This document shows positions 27,101 through 38,053 of a stretch of 64,000 nucleotides of DNA, piece by piece. Origin of the DNA: Dirofilaria immitis (Eukaryota > Nematoda > Chromadorea > Rhabditida > Onchocercidae); assembly GCA_024305405.1 (NCBI GenBank), contig JAKNDB010000067.1, positions 1,010,001 through 1,074,000 on the forward strand, given 5' to 3'. The number at the start of each line of letters is the position of its first letter. Positions within the stretch are counted from its first letter, which is position 1. The notes under the pieces are model-generated. The model was not told the origin of the DNA. It was given only the letters and a program-made list of their open reading frames with translations, and did not search any database. The translations under genes were made by a program, and so were the position numbers.

Positions 27101-30100
27101 TTTCTCTAAGAAAAAACAGCTATGGATTAGATCGAACTGGTTTCCTTTATTCATTCAGTTAGACCTATGTTATATGGATAAATTGATTCTAAATTTGGGA
27201 TTAATTAAATTAGTTGATTTCATTAATCATATTAGGCATTTGCATTGGCAGAGATTTCATTGAGTAGAAAGTTCAAATATTTTTTTCACTTAAAATTTTT
27301 ATTTAAAAAATTTTTAGCTTATTAAAATAGTAAACCTCTGGAATTATCATTATTTTAAACATAATCCTGAAGTTCGGGTTATAAACTGAATACAATGATG
27401 CATATTTAAATCGTTCTGAAGTCGCTTTTATTCTTGAATGATCAAACAATCATCTCTCCTACATTTTTATTGTTATCGGAATTCAGGAGGGTTTAACTTT
27501 GTTAAGTACTTAAAACTTGCTGCTTCATTTATTTGTATGCAGTCCGTTTTTTAGAGATTACCTTCTCTGGAATATGCAACGAAAAATAATTACAATACAG
27601 AAAGGGTCTATTACTGTTAAGCAAGAAGAAAGCATATGAATACCCTAGAAATCACTTAAGATGTTAAAAGATGATTAAAAAAGAATGAATGAACGGGTAG
27701 TTAAGCTAGTAATCAAGTTCTGTGAATGTTTCATTACTCATCTCTATCAACAGTTTATAATAATTTCTCAGTAAAGACATTTAAAATACTTTTTTCTTTT
27801 ATTTGAAAATAAAATTTTAGGATTTATTATAATAACTAATTTCCTTCTCCTCAATATTTTCCATGACTTAATCATTTTCTATTCACCTACTTATTATTAA
27901 TTTAACAATTGGCTCACTTATCTTACCGTCCTGGCAAACCGAATAACATATATTGAAACATTCTTATATTTGAAGTTACTATGTCATTTTATTTAATAGT
28001 CTATTTCATTGTGTTAGTAAGAAATATTTCATAATTAAATACATTCAAATCGTTCTCTTTCTTTTGGTCAAAAATAGGTTGCCAAGATTGTTGACAAATC
28101 TGTCATATATACGGTTCGTTTGCATTTATCAAATTTAAGAAGATGGAGTTTTGAAATGAAAATGCGAATGTTTTCGAATTCCATGTTTTTTTTTTGATAA
28201 AGGGATTTTTTCTTATTCCATTCTTTCGATAGGATTACTATTCTTGCTTAGACAGAAGTTTTATTTTTTATCTTATCATTCGATTTAATCACATTTCGTT
28301 GTTCATGCCGTTAATATTATTTATCATTCAAATTATATGGTATTCACCTATAAAAGATGAAGTTGTTGGATGTTTTTAAATCTATATGGCCAAGGATGGA
28401 GTTAAATTTATGAGTTTTTATCAACCAAATACATCTTCTGTCATTTTTATCTTTATCAATATGATCGCATCCACTAATATCATCATATAAATGGCAAATA
28501 TTACAGATTATATTATCAAGGGCATTTCATAAATCAGTATAAATGAAACTGTTAACCGTATTGGCTTATTTTCGTTTTAGAGACTCTTTTAAATGAAAAA
28601 TTTTGGTAATTGCCAAATTAAGAGATTTTAGAAAAATTTTTAATTGTGCCGATATGGTCTATCATTTTTCATTTTTTATTTTTCAGGGATAAAAAGCGAT
28701 TTATTAAAGTATCAGCACATAATGAATATATCAAAGTTATTTGATCATCAATGATCTATAATTTACTTTTCTCTTTTTTTCAAGTTGCTAACATTAATGT
28801 CTATTAGATACTGTAAAATATTATCTGTCTTGATTGTTATGATAAGAAACTGGAGAAAAGTTGGTTTTAAAATGCTCTCTTATATTTGCAATTGAAAATC
28901 TAGTCAGCTCTGAAGCTGGATCTTGTCCTTTGGCGAACACTATAAAAACGCAAAACTTCATTGTAGTCAGACTCGAGTTTTGTTTTAATAGCATATATTA
29001 TTAATTTCTTGACCTTTCTGTAATATTTGGATTTAGACATTTAGTTGTTTCATCATTGTATCTTAACCTAATTGATGATTCGACATGGATCTTGTGCTTA
29101 CAAGTTTTCATAATTGATTGTGTCATGCTTTCTGCTACTCACTAAAAAAGTCGAATTACTTATTTTAAATTATATTTTTAGTAAAATATTGGTTAACTGT
29201 GAAATTATTAATAATATTTGTAATCAAAAAATTAATCAGATCGAAAAACAGTGCTGCTGATGATTGCAAGTTAGCAGTAAGAATGATAAAAATATTTTTG
29301 TCCTTTACCTTACAAAACAAGTAAATTCAGTTGAAGAGAAAAGGAGGACGATATTCTTAATATTGCCATATTTACGGATAAATAACTGCTTCATGATAGG
29401 AATGTGGTTTCATATAGATTTCTGTCTATATTTATTAGTCAAATAATCATTAGAAAGAACGACATAATTGAAATAAATGAAGAAACTTATAAAAGGCTTC
29501 TTTTATTATCACTTGTTTCTTTCTAGTCTTATGTATTTAGAATAGTATTGCTTCTTTTGAACTGATTTCGTTAAAATTCGATGATAGTGATTTTTTAATT
29601 GCGTTAGTTTGGAAGTTTTTTTATTTACTCTTTTCAAAGAAAAATTATGCTCTATATTTTGGCTGTTTTTTTTTTTTTTTAAATCAAATACATTGAAGGT
29701 GGTTTGGATTTGAAAACGCAAGAAGCAGCATTGCGACAACGTCCCGATATTGTCATCGCTACACCGGGTCGATTGATTGATCATTTACATAATACACCTA
29801 ATTTCTCGCTTGTTGATGTGGAGGTACCATTTTTAATGCTATTTTTCAGTTCCTTTTTGAAAAATATTGGAAATCGTGGACAAAAAGTTTTGGTTATTTC
29901 CATATTCCATAATGGAACACAATGTAGGAACAGATTAATATGAAGATTTTTTAATGATTCTCTGATTCCTTAGTTCCTTGCATCGTGAAAATTATTCTTT
30001 TTTTTTTTGAAGATTTTGGTTTTGGACGAGGCAGATAGAATGCTGGATGAGGCTTTCGCTGATCAAATGAAAGAAATCATGCATTTATGCGCACAAAATA

Positions 30101-32679
30101 GGCAGACGATGTTGTTCTCAGCCACCATGACAGATCAGGTATTATGTTTAAAAATCCTCGCCTTCGAATTCCTTAATTTTATATTATCTTGTGCTGAAAA
30201 TGCAATACCAAAAGGGCAAGATCGATGCGTTGATTTATATTCGCAATATTTATGATGTAACAGAGTCCTTTAAAAATGAGAATTACAATAAGGCAATTAG
30301 TGGTGGAAATTGGTGGTAGCTCAACAAATTTACCAACTTGATTTTGTATATCGGAAAATTGGCTGCTTTACATATATGCAATTCAATGTAAAAATTTTAT
30401 TTATTTTTCATGTGAAGTGGCACTAAATGAGTAATATTTTGAGGTCGAAAAGTTGGCAGCTGTTTCGTTAAAAAATCCTGTGAAATTGTTCATTAGTGGT
30501 AATACGGAAACAGCTCTGAATCTCCGGCAAGAATTCGTGCGTATACGAGAGAATCATGAAACTGATCGAGAATGTATTGTAGCAGGTATTACAATTTTTT
30601 GATTTTTGCGTATTTCTGAAATTCCTTATCATTTGATTTTTTAGGCCTAGTTACGCGGAATTTCCCTGATCATACAATTGTATTTGTAAAGACAAAGAAA
30701 ACTTGTCGGCGACTTCATATTGTACTGGGTCTATTGGGAGCTAAGGTAAGTCTTTGAAATTTCTTGTTTAAATAAATTCAATTCAGCTCAGTGTTATATA
30801 ATGATAGGTATTTATTCATCGGAGAAATCTAAGAGAAGTGTGTCATCTGCATCTATATCTGCACAAGCCATTTCGATGAGTGATTTGAATATCGAATTAA
30901 AAAATTTATTACCTGCTAGATGGTGCCATGTGTTTGAAATTACATTGATTTATTAGGCTTAATTTCTTCAGGTTGGTCAATTGCATAGCAGTTTAACACA
31001 AAGACAACGTGTTGAAGCGTTGTATCGATTTAAAAAGCTGAACTTGATGTGCTTGTTTCAACAGATCTCGCAGCAAGAGGACTTGACGTGGAAGGTGTCA
31101 GGACAGTAAGTTTTTTTCTTTTTCTATAAAATCATGAGATAATTAATCGTACGTTTTTTGGTTTAATAAAATGGGCTAGGACTGTTTTCGAATCATGATT
31201 GTTTGAAAGAAATAAATTCGTTGACTATTTCATATTGATAAATTGTTAATTTTTACGTCAGGCGATGTTTTTGCAAATAGGTTATTAATATGGATATGCC
31301 TTCTTCACTGAAGCAATATATTCATCGAGTTGGTCGAACTGCTCGAGCGGGCCGTGTGGACGATCCATTTCTTTGGTGGGTGAAAGTGAACGAAAGATTT
31401 TGAAAGAAATTGTAGCTTCGAATAAAGGAAACTCTTTGAAGCAGCGGCTCATCAGTGCTAGTTAGTTTTTTAATTTTCTAGTCATTAATATATAATTTTT
31501 TCTATTCATTAATATATAATTTTTTCTTCGTAAATAGGAGTAAAATCTTTCGCTTTTTATAGACGTGATCGAAGCTTATAAGAAGAGGATTGAAAGTTTG
31601 AAAGACAGTATTGAAAGAATTATGGAAGAGGAAGAAGAAGAAAGAGCTCTGCGACTTGCGCAAGAGGAGTTACAAAGAGGTAAGGCAAAACTGGAAGGGA
31701 AAGTAGAGAAACGATGTTGGATGAAGATGCAGAAGACATTAAATAATGAAAAAGGTAAAATATATTATATTTAAATTTCTGCAAAATCTGGTTTTGTAAA
31801 ACGTTTCAATACTTATTATAAGTTATTAGTTCAATTGAGAATTTACATATAAAACATCCGTTACAAAGAAGCAAAAAGGAGAAAAGGAGAGATAGATGTG
31901 CAAGCAATATTTGCTGATGAAAATTTTAACATATTTAATAAAACACCTTTCTTTTTTTCAGATGCGGAGCAAAATAAGAATAATAATGTGGATGATGATG
32001 AAAATAAGGTAGAGTTTTTCTGAAGCGGTTTTTGGAAGAAAATGGGGCATATGGGAAAAACTGTGGGATAAGAGAGTGAATAATTGTAAGGGAATGTCCA
32101 CACTGACTTTAATGTTTTAAGCCTCTAAAGTACGATATTCCAGATTAATAGTATCTTCCACTGTTTGAATTAATATGGTTTTTCAATTTTAATAACGTAA
32201 TATGCTGGAATATATTTCTTTACTATTTTTAGTTATTTATTACTTAGTTTATTACTCAACTTAAATGTTTATTTCTAATTTACTAATTTAGTTCCTTCGC
32301 AACTTTTCTTATTAATTTTCGAAATATCAGGAGAGTTATGAGCTCAACGAATAGCTGAATTTCAGGTACGCACAGCGAAATATGAAAGTAAAGGGAAAAA
32401 GTTACGAATAGCTAGGGAAAACAATAGACATGTTGATGGAGAAAAGAAGAAACGAAGATCGAGGACTTCGTTCACAAGCGAACTAACAGACGTCAGAAAA
32501 AAGCCGTAAAACGATTTAGATATGGGTAAGCAAACCTGAAATTTTGTCTTTATATAAACGTTACTGGTAATCGTTCGAATATTCCAAAGCTTTTTGATTG
32601 CAGGCCTGAAGATGCAGATTTCAAAGCAGCAAAAATGAAAAAAACGGCGCAAAGAATCGCAGACGGAGATAAATTTTAA
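18162..32679 (+). CDS. ddx27: DDX27-type DEAD-box ATP-dependent RNA helicase (~674 aa)
   Basis: Nucleolar RNA helicase of the DDX27/Drs1 family, which acts in large-subunit ribosomal RNA processing. Exons: 18162-18236, 18679-18766, 19278-19430, 19650-19791, 19964-20182, 20462-20522, 29699-29823, 30013-30138, 30444-30585, 30645-30745, 30972-31105, 31281-31460, 31563-31754, 31962-32008, 32366-32525, 32604-32679. All motifs are visible: Q motif GFTEPTRIQ, motif I ATGTGKT (~185-191), PTRELA, GG in [17 protein letters not shown] (~293-296), [13 protein letters not shown] (~441), [11 protein letters not shown] (~471-481). The acidic N-terminus and the basic C-terminal tail fit DDX27. One base is missing at each of 19697-19706, 31032-31036, about 31354-31359 and 32497-32502; with these restored the whole is in frame. 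Exon 13's tail and exon 14 are the least certain part. The sixth intron (20523-29698) contains another gene on the other strand. Confidence 0.93.
20839..24670 (-). CDS. Major facilitator transporter, SLC22A18-like (~407 aa), nested in DDX27 intron
   Basis: Predicted multi-pass membrane transporter. Exons in transcript order on the minus strand: 24670-24545, 23605-23525, 23453-23340, 23087-22980, 22762-22583, 22255-22128, 21736-21486, 21073-20839 (stop TAG). The length and even spread of hydrophobic segments match a 12-helix MFS protein. Similarity to SLC22A18 is suggested by [20 protein letters not shown] followed by IADTTGPK (loop 2-3 of the family), by [13 protein letters not shown] in the position of the first-half cytoplasmic motif, and by [14 protein letters not shown], which matches the family's KAVSTSDTG region. 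Substrate unknown. The phase between exons 22255-22128 and 21736-21486 agrees only if one base is missing around 22147-22155 (AAAATTT). A different MFS subfamily (MFSD9/14) is the main alternative. The start is the first in-frame ATG of exon 1. Confidence 0.75.
24671..29698. other. Remainder of DDX27 intron 6, upstream of the nested transporter
   Basis: About 5 kb between the nested gene's start and the next helicase exon. It should include the transporter's promoter. A (TA)n run at 24768-24781 and a short AC/AT-rich stretch are the only simple features. ORFs at 25079-25261 (lysine/glutamate-rich) and 27039-27263 have no recognisable domain, splice context or partner exon, and I do not annotate them. 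Confidence 0.5.
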
Positions 32680-32708
32680 AATAATTGTTTCGAAGTTATA
32701 ATTTTTCC

Positions 32709-32714
32709 AATAAA
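32709..32714 (+). terminator. Polyadenylation signal of DDX27
   Basis: Canonical AATAAA begins 30 bases after the TAA stop at 32677-32679, a spacing typical of short nematode 3' UTRs. Confidence 0.7.
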
Positions 32715-33353
32715 AAGATTCCAAACCAATATCAGAACCTGGTTCTTATGGTAATTGAAAGGAATAATCACGAACTGATTCGCCATCATTCACGAAGTGC
32801 GTCTAAGAACAATTCATTCAACGATGAAAGTCATAATGTATTCTCTAAAGCAGTTAGCTTTTACGACGCAAATATACCATGCCATTTAGAGAATTTAGAC
32901 CCCTCTTCTCCCCTTCTCCCTCACCCTCACTTCCCCTCTTTGTTAACCATGATCCAGTGTTATACATGGATAGTCTTTTGAAACAGTTTTAAGAATATTC
33001 CAAAATACTGAGACATATATACAAAAATCTTTATTTAAGTATAGATTCGAAATGTTTCTCCAAACAAAATTTAATCAATGGTAACAACAATATTTCTGAT
33101 ATAATAGATAACAGAAAATCATCACTAACAAGAAAACAAAGAATAAATAAATGTCTCCTATATGTTTAAACTTAATAATATGTTTGAACTTAATAACATA
33201 TATACATTTATTTATGATGTGGCAAATATTATGAAACTTTTACCCAGGAGGAATGAGATTGATGAAATCAAAAACAAATTAGAATCACCGTATTCAAGCT
33301 TCTCTCTATCAAATCATCTCTATCAAACAATATTTTGAATTTGAAATATATGA
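32715..33353. other. Intergenic between convergent DDX27 and F-box genes
   Basis: The 3' ends of two convergent genes. A pyrimidine-rich block lies at 32900-32940. A 20-base near-repeat (ATGTTTAAACTTAATAAT / ATGTTTGAACTTAATAAC) lies at 33162-33201. No gene seen. Confidence 0.6.
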
Positions 33354-36300
33354 TCACGGAAGGTTAGATACGACACCACAACAGCCAAACCCATCTATTT
33401 GAGATAAATCATTTATAAGTGCGTTGATATCACCATCGAATGTGTCATGGAAAATATAACCATCTTCCGTTTCGGTCCAATTAATAAAGTGATCCTTCTT
33501 AACTGTTATCATCAGTTTAGGACGCCTCAGGTTCAGACGCTCTAATATCCGAATATCTGCCTGAAAAAATTTTTTGATTCTGTACTCGTATTTCATTGCA
33601 AAACCTGCAGAAAAATTCATACTACAATCTCCATAGGTCATCTGCCTTTTATTTTGGCAAGATTCTGTCGACGAGTTATTGTTCCCACAGAGTCACCTCA
33701 TGGATTTCTTTCTTGTCTCTGTTGCTTCTTATTTACTTTTAAACATCAAATATGAATGTAATGCCACGTATTACAGTCCAAATGCTTCATTCAATTCACC
33801 ACTGTTATTCACTCCTGGAGTTTCCTATCAATAATTCTCAATAGTTACCCAGCCATAATTCTCGGGTATGAAAGCAATATATTTCCATTACTGCATAATG
33901 ATTTCAGTATTATTGACAATTTTGTCAATTCGAAATCATAAATTTTCTAATGCAGCTCAAATCACCCATTTAAGGCATATTTTAACAGTTTAACAATTCC
34001 GTAAATTCATCCATTGGTAATAAAGTTGCACCTCATTGTCATGAAGTCTCAAGAAACGTAAATTCGGCAAAATGTCATCACACAAATTATCCCAGACTTC
34101 ATCTTCATAGAAATTGCCGATTCTGCTCAAATCTAGCAAGACCAAATCGCTGAAATGAAGGTCTAAATGAAAAATATTTATAAACAGTTACTTAAACGAT
34201 GGCAGCTAAAATTGTTCAATAAAACTGTTCAAAATTAAACAATACATTGGAGTTTCGGCAATTTCTAGAACATTTCCCAGTCTAAAAAACATTTTAATAT
34301 CGGGATTTAGCTTTTGTAACAGATAAACTATGTAGGCATGTATAGGCAATTACTTCGACCAAAAATTCGATTTCTAATGCCTAAGAATATATCTTTAAAT
34401 GAAGCAGGAAATGACTTTAGCAAAAATAAAACTTGACATACATCAACTTTCCATTGTAATCCAGAGATTCAGGGGCAGATACTAATGGATGATAGATAAT
34501 AACTGATAATTAATGCATTTATATAAAAAAACGCATTAAAAGCAGAAAAAAATGAATTACTTGAAATTCCTGGTAACGAAATAAACGATATTGTTGCCCA
34601 TAAACTCGTTGCGTTGCAAATTAAGTGTTCGCAGTCTCGGACAACTAAATTTGAAATTTTTTAGATAAACCCGCAAAGTTTTGAATTATGATCACATATT
34701 CTCTATTTACGTTATTATTAGTAAATAGCATCAGATTACATCTCAAGCAATGCTCTTTTTCCAGATATGTTACAAATACTTCGCTGCGGATTTTAAGATC
34801 TTGTTCCAACTCCAACAACGATGTTTCAGTCATTGGAATGATAGTAAAAGATGATATAACGCACTTCTGAGCAATAGCATTAACAACTTCTGCGGTGCAC
34901 GTCCGGCATTCGGTAAGGGCTAAATTTCGAAGTTTGTATGGGAACGACTTTTCCGGTTTTCTGTCCGGTAACGTAAATAATTCAATCATTCCTACTGTTG
35001 TAAGATTGCAATATTGATCACCACACGCTAAACGAAACTCCTCCAGATTACATAAATTCTGAAAATCAGTAGATAAACAACGAAAATAATAATAGCATGC
35101 ATTAATGCAATAAAACTGTCATTTTATGACTTTTTACACATCAAAAATCCGTTGGAAGTAACAAATCTAAACTTCCAGAAGCAAAAAGAACAACGTCTTT
35201 TTCAATACAATTTCTATCAGGACTGGAATAGAAAAATGTCTGATTGGAACAGAAAAATGAAACGCCAAATTAGGATAACAGAATCGCTCGCAAGTCAATG
35301 TAATGCATTCATTGTCATATCAAAAATTTTGAAAGTTTCTTTTGCTTCTGCACGTTCGAATGCTTACTATTTAGCTCTTCTATTTCATTTAACTGCTCTT
35401 CAGTCAAAGTCGTTGACGCAAGAAAAATTACCAATCATTTCCCTGTTTTGATATTTGCACACCAAGATCCTTACTAGCTTCTGTTGTTTCTATAGGTGGG
35501 ATATATTCCGAATAAGTTTAATAGTATCAGACTCTCGAGGACGTCTCGGAAACTCCCGCTGCCCATGAAATAAATTGCTCCGTGAAATTCAATGGCTAGT
35601 TCAGCTGTCAAGGGATAAATACCGAAGAGTCATTGCTAATCAACATTCATTGCTATTCTTAACTTTAAGTTCGTGGAAAAATCCTAATTTCGATTTATTT
35701 GGAAAACTTCACTTGCCTTTAAATGCAAAATATCTTCATCATTAGTATATAGACACATATCCAAAGACAAAATTTTTAAATTATGCAAAAGACCAATATG
35801 GCGAAAATCATGATTTGTGATGAAATATCCAAGATATAGTTCGGTAAGTGTTAGTCGCCATGGAGAAGTTGTAACTCCGTAAAAGCTAGTAAACATATTT
35901 ACAAGTTGCATTATACTGTTTCAAATCAATTAACAAAATCGCCACTTCTGAGCCAATTAATTTGTTTTTTAGTAACTACATTAGAACTTTCAAAAGCGAA
36001 TTGTTTACTATGAAAAATTAGCAGCAAAATTTTAGAAAAAAATTACTTGACTCTGGCAGCTCCATTTTCAATATGTAATACTTTCAATGATCGTTTCCAA
36101 GCTAATAGTTTTACATCACTTCCGTTCCAATATTCATTCAAATCACCAATAAAAAATTCTCAATTTTCGGGAAAGTGTCTTCCTCTTCAAATAACAGTTT
36201 CAACATTCGATTCCACTCTTCTGCACAATGAATACGAGAAGAACACTACAACAGTAACTACCAGCAACTTTGTCAAAGTTTGCAAGGAGTCAAAATGAGA

Positions 36301-37630
36301 GAATGGAGTAGAAATAACAAAAAATAATTTTTTAGTTTTTATACATATTCAAGAAAAAACTTAGGTCTGCTTCCCATATAATTATCAATATAAGTCATAC
36401 TCGTCTAACTCCTTCCATATGCAATGTATCAAGATTAGGAAAACATTTGGATAATTTTTTCAGTAATACCGCATCCATTTCTGTAAAAAACCTTGCTGAT
36501 TAAAATCCCAACAATCTAATATTAATAAAAATTTATTTAATTTAACGTGTTTTAATGCTCCTCCCATATTTTCCAAGTGTCCAAAAATGAAACGGTGCTT
36601 AACACTTCAATTTTATCAAACGTGCCTTTTTATAAAAAAGCTATTTAGGAAGGAAAAAACTTTTTAAACAATTTTCATTCAAATTTCATAAAGGAAAATA
36701 AATGATAACCATCAAAAGAACTGATATCGAGGTGGGTAACGTTAGGCATGCGAAAATCGAATAATTCGTTAACTTGGGTAGACGGTAATGCCACCGTACA
36801 ATCGATGCACAATTTGCGAAGACGTTGCGAATTCTAGGAAGATTTTCGCAAAATAATTCCACAAACAAATATTGATGAAATGAAATGAAATTCCAACTTT
36901 TACTGTCAGGAATTTTTGAAATTCAGAATTTCATGTACTTTGAATATAATATGTGCAGGTTAGCCAATAACCTGCTAACTCCATAAAATGTTATGCATGA
37001 TACAAAAAACTTCTTAACTCTATTCTAAAAGCAATAAAATTGAAAAATGATGCCTGAAAAATTTCTAATTCTACAATGAATTTTGAATATTCGTAGTTAA
37101 TAAGAAATGATATTAGTAATTTATAAGATCATAAAAGTGCAAACATTCGAGCAATTCATATAATGGCTTATTGTACGTTGAAAAGAACGATATCAGGATT
37201 CAATTATTTGATAAAAATTGAAATAAATTGTTAAAAATTAGGATTATATAAATAACATTAACGTTAACCTTTTCGAAAAATTCTTTTACACTTTTGTATG
37301 CTAACGTACGGTTAGTAACCAAGAGTCGAACTTCATTCAGAACAGTAGAGTGATTTGCTAAATTATTCCAGCGGCGAGATACCAAAGAGAAACAATTAAT
37401 CAAATCGATTGGATGACAATACTCAAAAATCATCAGTAACACATCATCTGGCAAATCGTTTGCTGTGATGGATACTTCCTGAATGAGTTTTTCTATTTGT
37501 CTCTTCGAAGAGTTTTTAAAACGGGAAAAAAAGCTCTCAAATAACAATTGGACTTGCTACTACATTTTCTGTGTAATGTTATGATATATTAAAAATACTT
37601 GCTCGTTTCCAAGTTTTTGTTAGCTATCAT
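33354..37630 (-). CDS. F-box / leucine-rich-repeat protein (~660 aa)
   Basis: Probable substrate receptor of an SCF-type ubiquitin ligase. Exons I support, in transcript order: 37630-37599 (proposed start), 37556-37269, 36833-36710, 36625-36492, 36480-36401, 36245-36047, 35915-35713, 35604 to about 35432, 35058-34711, 34644-34561, 34149-34032, 33560-33354 (TGA). The F-box is NDLPDDVLLMIFEYC followed by IDLINCFSLVSRRWNNLA. Leucine-rich repeats follow, e.g. RLRKLCIDCTVALP, NVTHLDISSFD, NLDTLHMEG, RLRTLNLQRNEF, DLVLLDLSRIG, NLRFLRLHDNE. Several exons need one restored base (T/A runs at 37526-37532, 36593-36597, 36151-36156; two more inside 35432-35604). Joining is unresolved at 35059-35432 and around 34711. 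Part of 35059-35432 may also be coding (it holds TLTEEQLNEIEELNSKH). The F-box/LRR call is secure; the exact gene model is not. Confidence 0.75.
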
Positions 37631-38045
37631 CTTTATTTCTTTTAAATCTGAAAAAAATGGATCCTTTCTCACCCATTATAATAATCGCAACGGTCTAAGC
37701 TAATCTGTAAGATTTCGAAACTGGAAATGAATACCTGACGATGAAAATCGCCTGCGCAATCATAAGATTCGGATAATGAAGAAAACACTTGACTGATGTG
37801 CGTTCCCAATTTGTCCTTTATCAGCGGATAATGCATTTGCATACAGGCAGCATTTTTCCTAAAATTGATAAGAATTTCAGAAGGGTATAGTAATATTTAG
37901 AGAACTAATCTTATAATCTAGATCTCATCTGTCGATTTTTGTAAAAGATGACTTACAATTTGAAAAATTTGTATCTTCTATCAATTGTATCATATCTATG
38001 CGATAATGGCCGATACTTCCCCGGGGATTCTGTGAGTGAGTCCAT
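37620..38045 (-). CDS. Small hypothetical protein (~90 aa) or extra 5' exons of the F-box gene
   Basis: Four small exons with good splice sites and matching phases: 38045-37957, 37858-37735, 37704-37673, 37647-37620. The ATG at 38045 follows an acceptor (CTTGCAG) by one base, as expected for spliced-leader addition. The protein begins MDSLTESPGKYRPLSHRYD and contains YDCAGDFHRQISLDRCDYY. I do not recognise it, and no signal peptide or membrane segment is visible. The last exon overlaps, in another frame, the ATG proposed for the F-box gene. It could therefore be a separate upstream cistron or, given the frequency of missing bases here, the real N-terminus of the F-box protein. Confidence 0.35.
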
Positions 38046-38053
38046 TCTGCAAG

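Noticed and set aside
27039..27263. 74-residue ORF in the helicase intron
   Set aside because: No ATG at its start, isolated, composition like surrounding non-coding DNA.
32685..32981. Plus-strand ORF after the helicase stop
   Set aside because: It overlaps the AATAAA signal and the 3' UTR of DDX27 and ends in a pyrimidine-rich block; no domain.
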